From a virus: 22,280 nucleotides of DNA. The DNA lies in IMG/VR virus record IMGVR_UViG_3300020442_004223, positions 1 through 22,280 of that record. One strand, written 5' to 3'. The position numbers were made by a program, and so were the translations under genes. The first letter of the stretch is position 1. The number at the start of each line of letters is the position of its first letter. The notes beneath the pieces are model-generated. The model was not told the origin of the DNA, did not search any database, and saw only the letters and a list, made by a program, of their open reading frames with translations. Below are positions 14,019 through 20,274 of this stretch, one piece after another.

Positions 14019-15185
14019 ATGGCAATTACTATCAGCGGAACAGACGGCATCACGCCACTTAAAGTCACAAATGGAACAGCTGCGGCTCCTGCGTTGACAG
14101 GTGATGATACCGATAGCGGTATTTTCTTTGGTACGAACGAAGTAAATATTTCAACAAACGGCAGCACTGCGGCAAAGGTTGATAGCTCGGGGCAGCTGTT
14201 AGTTGGTACGTCTACTGCGCGTAGTAATACGTTTAATCAATCCCTCAGTCAGGCGTTTCAAATTGAAGGTACTACCAGCAGCGCTAGAGGAGCTGCAATT
14301 TTTTCATCTAGCAGCAATAGTGGAGAGGGTGGCTATTTAATTTTGGGCCACCAAAGGAGTGGATCTATAGGCGGGAATACGGCTGTTATCGATGATAGTG
14401 AATTAGGCTTTATTGGTTTTCAAGGGAATGATGGAGCTGAGTTTGTTGATGCGGCCAGAATATCTGCATTTGTTGACAGCACTCCTGGCTCAGACGACAT
14501 GCCAACCCGCTTAGTGTTTTCCACTACTGCGGATGGGGCGTCTACTCCGACGGGTCGGATGGTGATTAACCGTCTTGGCAATACAAACATTGGAAGTGTT
14601 CTTGAAAACGCTGACACGCGATTGTATGTTCAAGGCGCAGGTACTGGAAGCGCAAGCAGCACCATTGTTGGTCGCAACTCAGCTGGCACTATTCTGCATA
14701 TTTTAAGAGATGACGGAGCTTTTAATACTGGTATAGCTGCTGTTTCACCTTACAACTTAACGACTGTATCTGGAGCAAATATGTTCCAGAACTCTGACGG
14801 TTTTGTGTACAGGTCAACATCTTCTCGCAAATTTAAGACAAATATCGAGACGCTTGAGGATAGTTATGCAGATGCTATTTTAAACATTGAGCCAGTATGG
14901 TATCGCTCTACTGCGCCAGGGGATACAAAACATTCTGATTGGAGTCACTACGGTTTTATTGCTGAAGACGTAGCGGCGGTTGATCCTCGCCTTGTTTTCT
15001 GGAAAACGCATGAAGCAGAATCAACAGAGGATGGAACGATCAATGAAGTTGAATTAGACGAGCCTATTGCCGAAGGCGTTCAGTACGACAGATTTGTGCC
15101 TCACTTGTTGAATCTGATTAAACGTCAACATCAAGCGATTGAAACGTTAGAAACTAAAGTTGCAGCACTGGAGGCAGCAGAATGA
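14019..15185 (+). CDS. Tail fibre with C-terminal S74 intramolecular chaperone
   Basis: 388 aa. Residues 1-65 are fibre strand repeats ('DDTDSGIFFGTNEVNISTNG...KVDSSGQLLVGTS'). The middle has 'ADAARISAFVDSTPGSDDMPTRLVFSTTADGASTPTGRM', a module found in many phage fibres. From about 265 the peptidase S74-type domain starts: 'SSRKFKTNIETLEDSYADAILNIEPVWY', 'HYGFIAEDV', 'YDRFVPHLLNLIKRQHQAIETLETKVAALEAAE' (terminal coiled coil). In this family a Ser with a Lys five residues on (here Ser268/Lys273) makes the chaperone cleave itself off after trimer folding. 'TGAGGT' precedes the ATG. The stop overlaps the next start (ATGA). Confidence 0.85.
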   Translation: MAITISGTDGITPLKVTNGTAAAPALTGDDTDSGIFFGTNEVNISTNGSTAAKVDSSGQLLVGTSTARSNTFNQSLSQAFQIEGTTSSARGAAIFSSSSNSGEGGYLILGHQRSGSIGGNTAVIDDSELGFIGFQGNDGAEFVDAARISAFVDSTPGSDDMPTRLVFSTTADGASTPTGRMVINRLGNTNIGSVLENADTRLYVQGAGTGSASSTIVGRNSAGTILHILRDDGAFNTGIAAVSPYNLTTVSGANMFQNSDGFVYRSTSSRKFKTNIETLEDSYADAILNIEPVWYRSTAPGDTKHSDWSHYGFIAEDVAAVDPRLVFWKTHEAESTEDGTINEVELDEPIAEGVQYDRFVPHLLNLIKRQHQAIETLETKVAALEAAE

Positions 15186-15796
15186 CCTTAAGACTTAACG
15201 GAAGCAGCTCAGGCTTTACTGAGATCGATGCCCCAGCTGCAGCGGGTAGTAACACCCTTACGTTGCCAACCAGCAACGGCAGTGCCTTTCAGTCTTTAAG
15301 GAACGGATCAACTGCAGGATCTTTAGTTTTTGGAGATACAGCAATTCTTCAGATCGTTTATGCAGAAACAACAACAGAAGCAGAAATCACCGGAACTACT
15401 TATACGGATACAAATTTGACGGCAAACATAACGCCGCTAAAGTCTGACAGTGATATTTTAGTGATTGTCAACCAGCAATACCTCTCGCTAGCTGCGTCCA
15501 CTTTTTTTACGGGTCTTGGCATCAGGATTTTAAGAGGCTCAACCACTGTCTACGATCCTGTTGGTGATGCAACTGGTCCGTTTGATGTGTTTTCACAAGC
15601 ATCAGGTGTAACAGGGGTAAATCTTTACGAACATAAAGCCTTGATTTACAATGACGACAACAGGTCGGCAGGTACTTCTCAGCTGACATACAAAACACAG
15701 GCTAGAAATTATGCCAGTACTAGTACAGCGTTTTTTCAATATGACGGTGGCTTGGTCAATGGAACGTCAACAATCACACTTGTGGAGCTAGGCTGA
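15182..15796 (+). CDS. Tail-fibre tip-like protein
   Basis: 204 aa, ATG overlapping the S74 fibre's TGA by four bases (ATGA), with GGAG upstream within the coiled-coil codons. Residues 1-50 are short fibre strands ('LRLNGSSSGFTEIDAPAAAGSNTLTLPTSNG'). Residues 55-204 form one beta domain ('ILQIVYAETTTEAEITGTTYTDTNLTANITPLKSDSDILVIVNQQYL...STITLVELG'), which resembles C-terminal domains of cyanophage-type fibres. It is probably a separate receptor-contact subunit. The terminal Val-Glu-Leu-Gly codons provide GGAG for the chaperone gene that follows in a TGATG overlap. Confidence 0.7.
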   Translation: MTLRLNGSSSGFTEIDAPAAAGSNTLTLPTSNGSAFQSLRNGSTAGSLVFGDTAILQIVYAETTTEAEITGTTYTDTNLTANITPLKSDSDILVIVNQQYLSLAASTFFTGLGIRILRGSTTVYDPVGDATGPFDVFSQASGVTGVNLYEHKALIYNDDNRSAGTSQLTYKTQARNYASTSTAFFQYDGGLVNGTSTITLVELG

Positions 15797-16128
15797 TGTC
15801 CTTAAGATCTGACGCAATCAGAAGTCTTGCCCCTGGGGCCGATTTCGGAATCATTGGTGGAGATCTTGCCAATCTGATTTGGCACTCTACTGAAATTGAT
15901 CAACCCTCAGTTGCTGAAATTGAAGCGGAAATGAGCCGTCTTCAATCTTTGATTCCTATGAAGGAACTCCGTGCTAAGCGCAATCAACTGCTTGCGGAGA
16001 CTGACTATCTGGCGTTGTCTGACGTTACCTTGAGCGAAGACATGCGGACATATCGCCAAGCGCTCAGGGATCTTCCTGACAAGACCAGCGATCCAGCAAA
16101 CCCCACCTGGCCTGTGAAGCCTAGCTGA
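15796..16128 (+). CDS. Tail-fibre assembly chaperone, C-module form
   Basis: 110 aa, starting at the A shared with the previous TGA. The N-terminal part is distinct ('GADFGIIGGDLANLIWHSTEIDQPSVAEIEAEMSRL'). The C-terminal half, 'LRAKRNQLLAETDYLALSDVTLSEDMRTYRQALRDLPDKT...TWPVKPS', is module 2 of the phage tail assembly chaperone family, aligning with 'IKRNELLQESDWTM...WAAYRQTLRDIP...WPRKP' of the 11240 protein. The WVAEGNTP module is absent. It is expected to help fold the tip encoded by 15182. It is thus the converse of the N-module-only genes at 13280 and 17223. Confidence 0.75.
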   Translation: MSLRSDAIRSLAPGADFGIIGGDLANLIWHSTEIDQPSVAEIEAEMSRLQSLIPMKELRAKRNQLLAETDYLALSDVTLSEDMRTYRQALRDLPDKTSDPANPTWPVKPS

Positions 16129-16170
16129 ATAAATAAAACAACTTATAATAGACCTAACTAGAGGTAAGCG
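16128..16170 (+). promoter_or_regulatory. Putative late-type promoter and ribosome site for the 16171 fibre
   Basis: The 42-bp gap holds AATAAATA at 16128-16135, one base off the T4-type late promoter TATAAATA, then TATAAT at 16144-16149, then AGAGGT at 16160-16165 as the ribosome site before ATG 16171. A similar AATAAATA at 11610-11617 precedes the 11628 fibre but overlaps the end of its upstream gene. Confidence 0.4.
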
Positions 16171-17220
16171 ATGTCGACGCTCAAGGTTACGAATATCGAA
16201 TCACCGAGTGGCGGCGGTGTTAATGCCAAGATTACGGATATTAACGGTGGTCAGCTGAGTAATCGCAATCTGATTATCAACGGTGACATGCGCATTGCGC
16301 AACGGGGAACAAGCTTTTCCACTAATAATGATAGAAATTTTGGAGTAGATCGATTTGCGTGCAATGCAAGCGCAAACACCACTATTACTTATTCACAAGA
16401 GACAGATGCTCCAGCAGGCTTCTCAAATTCATTAAAAGCAACGATTACTTCAGCGAACTCGTCTAGGCAAGCTGGAGACACAAATTATGTGTTGCAAGCT
16501 ATTGAGGGCTATAATTCTGCAAACCTAAACTTTGGCAGTTCAAATGCAAAGACATTTACGCTTTCCTTTTATGTGAAATCCAGCGTTACGGGGACTTACG
16601 GGATTGGTTTTGCAAACAATGGTAGCACTCGCGTTCGTCATACGTCATACACAATTAACAGTGCAAACACATGGGAAAGGAAGACAATTACTGTTCCCGG
16701 CGACACATCAGGAACTTGGTTGACTAATAGCGGTATTGGGTTGGTTCCTATATGGGATCTTGGCATGGGTACTAATTATGAAAGCGATGTAATTGATACA
16801 TGGGACGCCGGTGAGGACTACAGGAAATCGTCTTACGTGAATCTTTCTCTGACGGGCTCTGCTACTTGGCAACTCACTGGAGTGCAATTAGAAGTTGGCG
16901 ATGTCGCCACAGTATTTGAGCACAGAAACATTACCGATGAGATTGCTAAATGCCAAAGGTATTACCAAAATGGAGCATGTTGGATTATCGGGTTTGGCAG
17001 CACAGGTGCATTTGTCGGCAGCGCTCAAAATTTCAATACTTATATGCGAGCAAATAATCCAAATGTTGTTCTTGGTACTCCTTCGGAAAATGTAAACTTT
17101 GGTTCTATTGGTGCTCCAGCCGTTTTTGGAAACGGTTTTAGATTGTTTGGGACTATTACAACAGGAACAAACATTAACGCTTACTATTCAAATACCTTTA
17201 CGGCCAGCGCGGAGCTTTAA
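16171..17220 (+). CDS. Receptor-binding-type tail fibre, paralogue 3
   Basis: 349 aa. The N-terminal 30 residues ('STLKVTNIESPSGGGVNAKITDINGG') form a short fibre-attachment piece. 'LSNRNLIINGDMRIAQRGTSFS' then opens the same receptor-binding-type domain as in the 10200 and 11628 fibres, with 'TFTLSFYVKSSVTGTYGIGF', 'TWERKTITVPGDTSGTW' and 'WQLTGVQLEVGDVATVFEHRNITDEIAKCQRYYQ'. The last 75 residues are the variable tip. It ends Ser-Ala-Glu-Leu, followed two bases later by the mini-chaperone. Three such paralogues within 7 kb suggest alternative or multiple receptor specificities. Confidence 0.8.
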   Translation: MSTLKVTNIESPSGGGVNAKITDINGGQLSNRNLIINGDMRIAQRGTSFSTNNDRNFGVDRFACNASANTTITYSQETDAPAGFSNSLKATITSANSSRQAGDTNYVLQAIEGYNSANLNFGSSNAKTFTLSFYVKSSVTGTYGIGFANNGSTRVRHTSYTINSANTWERKTITVPGDTSGTWLTNSGIGLVPIWDLGMGTNYESDVIDTWDAGEDYRKSSYVNLSLTGSATWQLTGVQLEVGDVATVFEHRNITDEIAKCQRYYQNGACWIIGFGSTGAFVGSAQNFNTYMRANNPNVVLGTPSENVNFGSIGAPAVFGNGFRLFGTITTGTNINAYYSNTFTASAEL

Positions 17221-17222
17221 TC

Positions 17223-17399
17223 ATGTCTTATCAGATCACACTTAGTCTTGACGGCTCTGAATACGGAGTCAAAAAAGTATTAGAGGATGGCAGCGTTTTA
17301 TATTTGTCAGGTACTGACAATGGCACTCCTGAATGGGCGCAGTACCTTGAGTGGGTTGCTGAAGGCAACACGCCTGACCCTGCTGATTCTGAAGAATGA
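17223..17399 (+). CDS. Mini tail-fibre chaperone, N-module only (58 aa)
   Basis: ATG 17223 to TGA 17397-17399 gives 58 residues. The N-terminus, 'SYQITLSLDGSEYGVKKVLEDGSVLYL', differs from the other chaperones. The C-terminal 'WAQYLEWVAEGNTPDPADSEE' repeats module 1 of the 11240 chaperone. Module 2 is missing, as in the 13280 gene. GGAG of the fibre's Ala-Glu-Leu codons is its ribosome site, and its ATG is two bases past the fibre TAA. It overlaps the next gene by four bases (ATGA). The short length makes it easy to overlook, but position and motif make it a convincing gene. Confidence 0.7.
   Translation: MSYQITLSLDGSEYGVKKVLEDGSVLYLSGTDNGTPEWAQYLEWVAEGNTPDPADSEE
17343..17375 (+). repeat. 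33-bp chaperone-module repeat, copy 3
   Basis: Same YLEWVAEGNTP-coding block as 11351-11383, with GTT in place of GTC as the only difference. Confidence 0.85.
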
Positions 17400-17686
17400 T
17401 TCTGAAAATCCTCGTTTCAGTCACGGCCCTTCTTGCTTTAGCTCCAAACCTGCTGATCGGTTATCTTTACCTGAACAAAGATAAGATTATCGAACAGCAA
17501 AAAGAAGCTCTGATTAAAAGCATCAGTGGTCAGCTGACGAATCAACTTGGTAAGCAGACCGAAGCTCTGACCGGGAATATGGATTCGATGTTCACCGATA
17601 AGGTGAAGCCAGAGATGCAGCTTCAACACAACAATCAGTTGAAAGCACTTCCGAAACAAACCGGACCTGCTATCCCTTTGGGATAA
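17396..17686 (+). CDS. Small membrane protein with helical tail
   Basis: 96 aa with an N-terminal hydrophobic helix (residues 2-25, 'ILKILVSVTALLALAPNLLIGYLYL') followed by a charged/Gln-rich helical region ('KDKIIEQQKEALIKSISGQLTNQLGKQTEAL') and a Pro-containing end. The hydrophobic segment may be an uncleaved anchor. The ATG at 17396 overlaps the mini-chaperone stop. The next gene begins directly after its TAA, so the two are likely partners at the membrane. No specific family can be named; a role in lysis or host-envelope interaction is only a guess. Confidence 0.65.
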   Translation: MILKILVSVTALLALAPNLLIGYLYLNKDKIIEQQKEALIKSISGQLTNQLGKQTEALTGNMDSMFTDKVKPEMQLQHNNQLKALPKQTGPAIPLG

Positions 17687-18409
17687 ATGCCTGATATACC
17701 TGACATAGGTATCAACAGCCTCCCGCCTGTCAGGATTCACAGCTGGATGGTCAAACCTCCAGTGGTAAGCGCCATCGAGGTTCCTGTCACAGTGGATCTC
17801 GGTACACCAATAATTCAACTACCAGGCTGTGTCAAAGCACATACTCAGTCTGGTAAATCTAATTCCATCATGGAGGACGACCCCAATGGGGTTGTGACTC
17901 ACTGCGACGCAGGGGCTCCTTCTTTTACACCTTTGGATTACACCCCAGAGGATTTGGTTTACACCACAGAGGCACCAGTTCCTTCGTACAAGCCTGAACC
18001 ACCGGCACTACCAGATGCTCCGGAAATCCCTGGACCCGCACCAGTCCCAGGTACAAAGTCGGAAAAATCAAAAACAGAAACGAAACAACCTCCAGAGAAA
18101 GTCGAAGAAAAGCCAGTAAAAACAGAAGTTTCTGAACCCACTGTCACGATCACAGATTATCTGCCCTCCCCTCAGCAGGTGACAACGACTGCATCTATTG
18201 CTGTTGTCGCGACCTCAGCGGCCCTCCTAGCAAAGCCGCTTGCCGACTTGCTTCTAAAGCTGGTGAAACCTGCTGTGAAGAAGGCAATGAAGAAGATTTC
18301 TGCGTTGCGTGGGAAGCCCCAGAAAATGGAATCACTTCAAGAGAGACGTCTTGCCCAGCGTGATCGGAATCGTGCTCTTCGTGAGTTACGGCGGGCGTTA
18401 AAGAAATAG
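17687..18409 (+). CDS. Pro-rich protein with C-terminal membrane segment
   Basis: 240 aa, starting at the base after the preceding stop. The N-terminal domain (1-95; 'PPVRIHSWMVKPPVVSAIEVPVTVDLG', with Cys48 and Cys73) looks like a conserved globular part typical of marine cyanophage hypothetical proteins. Residues 96-150 are a Pro/Lys/Glu linker. Residues about 166-188 ('TTTASIAVVATSAALLAKPL') are a likely membrane helix, and the last 50 residues are strongly Arg/Lys rich ('RRLAQRDRNRALRELRRALKK'). Function unknown. Its last 215 bp overlap the 3' end of the reverse-strand gene ending at 18195. Confidence 0.65.
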   Translation: MPDIPDIGINSLPPVRIHSWMVKPPVVSAIEVPVTVDLGTPIIQLPGCVKAHTQSGKSNSIMEDDPNGVVTHCDAGAPSFTPLDYTPEDLVYTTEAPVPSYKPEPPALPDAPEIPGPAPVPGTKSEKSKTETKQPPEKVEEKPVKTEVSEPTVTITDYLPSPQQVTTTASIAVVATSAALLAKPLADLLLKLVKPAVKKAMKKISALRGKPQKMESLQERRLAQRDRNRALRELRRALKK

Positions 18410-19196
18410 GGTGAACGTGTGGTGCCACTGTTTCATTTGGCATCGTCACGACGATGTCAGCACAGACTTTTGCGAATTGACTACCTGGCCTAAAAGTAAT
18501 TCCGGCCTTAGCTAATTCACCGCAATTTTTTAATCTAGCGATCTCAAAATCCAATCTTCGATTAGCAAGCATCTGCTCTTGCAATGCTATCTGTGCTTCT
18601 GCTGCACGTTTACATCGAGCTTGCAGGCCTCCATCTAAAGGTATTGATAAGGTTGCAGACAATCCTCCGTTCCAACTATAGTTACTTTTTTGTCCAGTTC
18701 TAATTGGACGATGGTATAAAATCTTGCCCGGATTATCAATCACTCCATCATCATTTAGGTCGCTTGTATCATAAACAGGATCGTTATAGTAATCTTCGTA
18801 AGGGAGCTGGAACGATCCAGTTCTTGTCATAAATGGCGTCACATTTAACGTGGGGCCTTGACATTGGATGCCGTTCCCGTAGGTGTTAGTGATATAAGGA
18901 CCCTGAAGTACTTGGATCGCCTGGTTTGTCACGCTCCCACTACTATTTGCAATAGGGTTAGCAGTAGCACTAACGCCACCGACATCAGCAGCCAACGAAG
19001 GATTAACAAATAGAGAAAGTACACCTACTGTGAGAAGATGGAAGTACTTTCCGTGACGCTTCTTATCTCCGTAGTTCTGTTTATAATCGTGTGATTTGCA
19101 AGCCCCGGAGCTTGCAGCGTCTCCGTAAACTGAAAGCCTTTCGTATTGTCGACGATCGACCAGCTGGGCTTGTTTGCGGAATCCAGTGTTGTCCAT
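18195..19196 (-). CDS. Exported protein with internal signal peptide and Ca-loop motif
   Basis: The frame gives 333 aa from the only standard start (ATG at 19196). A typical signal peptide lies inside it at residues 45-70 ('KKRHGKYFHLLTVGVLSLFVNPSLAA|DVGG'). The first 44 codons overlap the preceding gene in another frame and do not look like a leader, so the true start is unclear; no ATG, GTG or TTG occurs just before the leader. The mature part has 'DLNDDGVIDN', an EF-hand/dockerin-like calcium loop, four Cys, and a helical region ('AEAQIALQEQMLANRRLDFEIARLKNCGELA'). The last 71 codons overlap the forward 17687 gene. Probably periplasmic or outer-envelope; function unknown. Confidence 0.6.
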   Translation of the reverse strand: MDNTGFRKQAQLVDRRQYERLSVYGDAASSGACKSHDYKQNYGDKKRHGKYFHLLTVGVLSLFVNPSLAADVGGVSATANPIANSSGSVTNQAIQVLQGPYITNTYGNGIQCQGPTLNVTPFMTRTGSFQLPYEDYYNDPVYDTSDLNDDGVIDNPGKILYHRPIRTGQKSNYSWNGGLSATLSIPLDGGLQARCKRAAEAQIALQEQMLANRRLDFEIARLKNCGELAKAGITFRPGSQFAKVCADIVVTMPNETVAPHVHPISLTPAVTHEEHDSDHAGQDVSLEVIPFSGASHATQKSSSLPSSQQVSPALEASRQAALLGGPLRSRQQQ

Positions 19197-19480
19197 GTAC
19201 TGGTGACGCCGTTAATAGTATTGCTATTGCCTGAAGTGGTTGAGGGAGCAATACTGTTGCCTGTGTTCTGTATATTAGTGCCTGTTACGGAATATTGGTA
19301 GCCAGTGTTGTAGTCCATCGAGTTTATTGTCTCAGTCACAACAGAGGTTGTTTCTGTCTTTGACGTCAAGCTTCCCTGAGTAAAGTTTGGGACTACCGGC
19401 ACTGAATACCCAGGTTGCATCATCCCATGAAGGATTCCAAGGACAAATCCCAGGGCTATGCCTTCATGTAAGCGGTCCAT
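19025..19480 (-). CDS. Ser/Thr-rich protein with N-terminal hydrophobic segment
   Basis: 151 aa, ATG directly abutting the stop of the upstream reverse gene (TAG then ATG). Residues 6-20 ('EGIALGFVLGILHGMM') form a hydrophobic segment, possibly a membrane anchor. The remainder is Thr/Ser/Asn rich and beta-prone ('TTSVVTETINSMDYNTGYQYSVTGTNIQNTGNSI'), with a 'YSVTGTNI' stretch echoed in the upstream protein as 'YSVSGTGV'. Its 3' end overlaps the leader region of the 18195-19196 gene. With its two neighbours it forms a probable three-gene envelope operon of unknown role. Confidence 0.6.
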   Translation of the reverse strand: MDRLHEGIALGFVLGILHGMMQPGYSVPVVPNFTQGSLTSKTETTSVVTETINSMDYNTGYQYSVTGTNIQNTGNSIAPSTTSGNSNTINGVTSTWTTLDSANKPSWSIVDNTKGFQFTETLQAPGLANHTIINRTTEIRSVTESTSIFSQ

Positions 19481-19963
19481 CTATCGCACGGTAATCTCCG
19501 AGACGTATTGTCCTGTTGCACTTGTTCCCGCGCCACCTGCTGTCACAGATACAGCACCAGCCGACGTGATTGTGCCAGCGAGAGTTCCTGCGGTGCCTGC
19601 GGAAGTTGAAGTGATGTCCGAGAAGTTAGCCACCTCCCCAGTAGTCACTGCACTCGTCGGGATGGCATCACCTTGTGTATAGGACTGAGAGAAGCTGAAC
19701 GCGTTTCCGCTGGTGGCCTGTGTTGCAGTGATTGATGGCCCGGCTGAGACGCCAGTGGTCATGTTCAAGGAACCGACAGCACCTGTATTCGTGCCATCTG
19801 TTGTGCTTACTCCCGTCCCAGAAACGCTATACGAATTACCTACACGGCTTACATTCGTTGCCGCAGCATCAACGGTCAGTTGAATCGAGCTCTGGAGCCG
19901 GCTTGTGATGTCAGCATATGCAGGCGCCCCCGCAAATGCGAGAATAAAAAGTGCACGCCACAT
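19481..19963 (-). CDS. Secreted Ser/Thr/Gly/Ala-rich protein
   Basis: 160 aa from the ATG at 19963, preferred over the upstream ATG at 20002 because GAGG (complement of 19971-19974) sits seven bases ahead and the product then starts with a clean signal peptide, 'MWRALFILAFAGAPAYA|DITS'. The mature part begins 'RLQSSIQLTVDAAATNVSRVGNSYSVSGTGV' and continues as a low-complexity Gly/Thr/Ser/Ala beta-type sequence to 'GQYVSEITVR'. It resembles extracellular fibre- or adhesin-like proteins; no family is named. It is first of three reverse genes, presumably transcribed from the divergent gap at 19964-20022. Confidence 0.7.
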   Translation of the reverse strand: MWRALFILAFAGAPAYADITSRLQSSIQLTVDAAATNVSRVGNSYSVSGTGVSTTDGTNTGAVGSLNMTTGVSAGPSITATQATSGNAFSFSQSYTQGDAIPTSAVTTGEVANFSDITSTSAGTAGTLAGTITSAGAVSVTAGGAGTSATGQYVSEITVR

Positions 19964-20022
19964 AATAGATCCTCGTCCGTATTCTGATATTAGTAGAAAC
20001 ACATTTAGTCTAAAATATACCC
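19964..20022. promoter_or_regulatory. Divergent intergenic region, probable promoters
   Basis: This 59-bp AT-rich gap separates the reverse secreted-protein operon from the forward lysis-like genes, so promoters for both should be here or close by. 'TAAAATATA' just before the forward ATG and 'TAGACTAAAT' on the reverse strand are weak -10 candidates. No -35 boxes are convincing. Confidence 0.3.
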
Positions 20023-20274
20023 ATGAAAGATGAAGAATCCCAATTCTCTTTTAGAGAGTTATTGTCAACGCTTGTTCCCGCAGGCGTCCTATCGTGGGCA
20101 CTGGCTATGTTGACGGCCAGCTATATGGGCTACGCGAAGATCGACGCGGCTTTCATCTCGTCACTGGTGACATCGGTCCTGGCTGTATATGGAATCAGTA
20201 GAAAGGATGATGGTAAAAAGACTGAGAAAAAGTTTACAGTGCCTGATAAGGACTCTCAACCCCCGACTAAGTGA
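20023..20274 (+). CDS. Two-helix small membrane protein, holin candidate
   Basis: 83 aa. Two hydrophobic segments, about residues 14-34 ('TLVPAGVLSWALAMLTASYMG') and 41-57 ('AAFISSLVTSVLAVYGI'), are joined by a short loop. A charged N-terminus (MKDEESQ) and a Lys/Asp-rich C-terminal tail (SRKDDGKKTEKK) follow holin layout in size and topology. It overlaps the next gene, a peptidase, by four bases (GTGA), the typical arrangement of holin and endolysin. No sequence family is recognised, so the call rests on topology and context; a general membrane accessory protein is the alternative. Confidence 0.55.
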   Translation: MKDEESQFSFRELLSTLVPAGVLSWALAMLTASYMGYAKIDAAFISSLVTSVLAVYGISRKDDGKKTEKKFTVPDKDSQPPTK

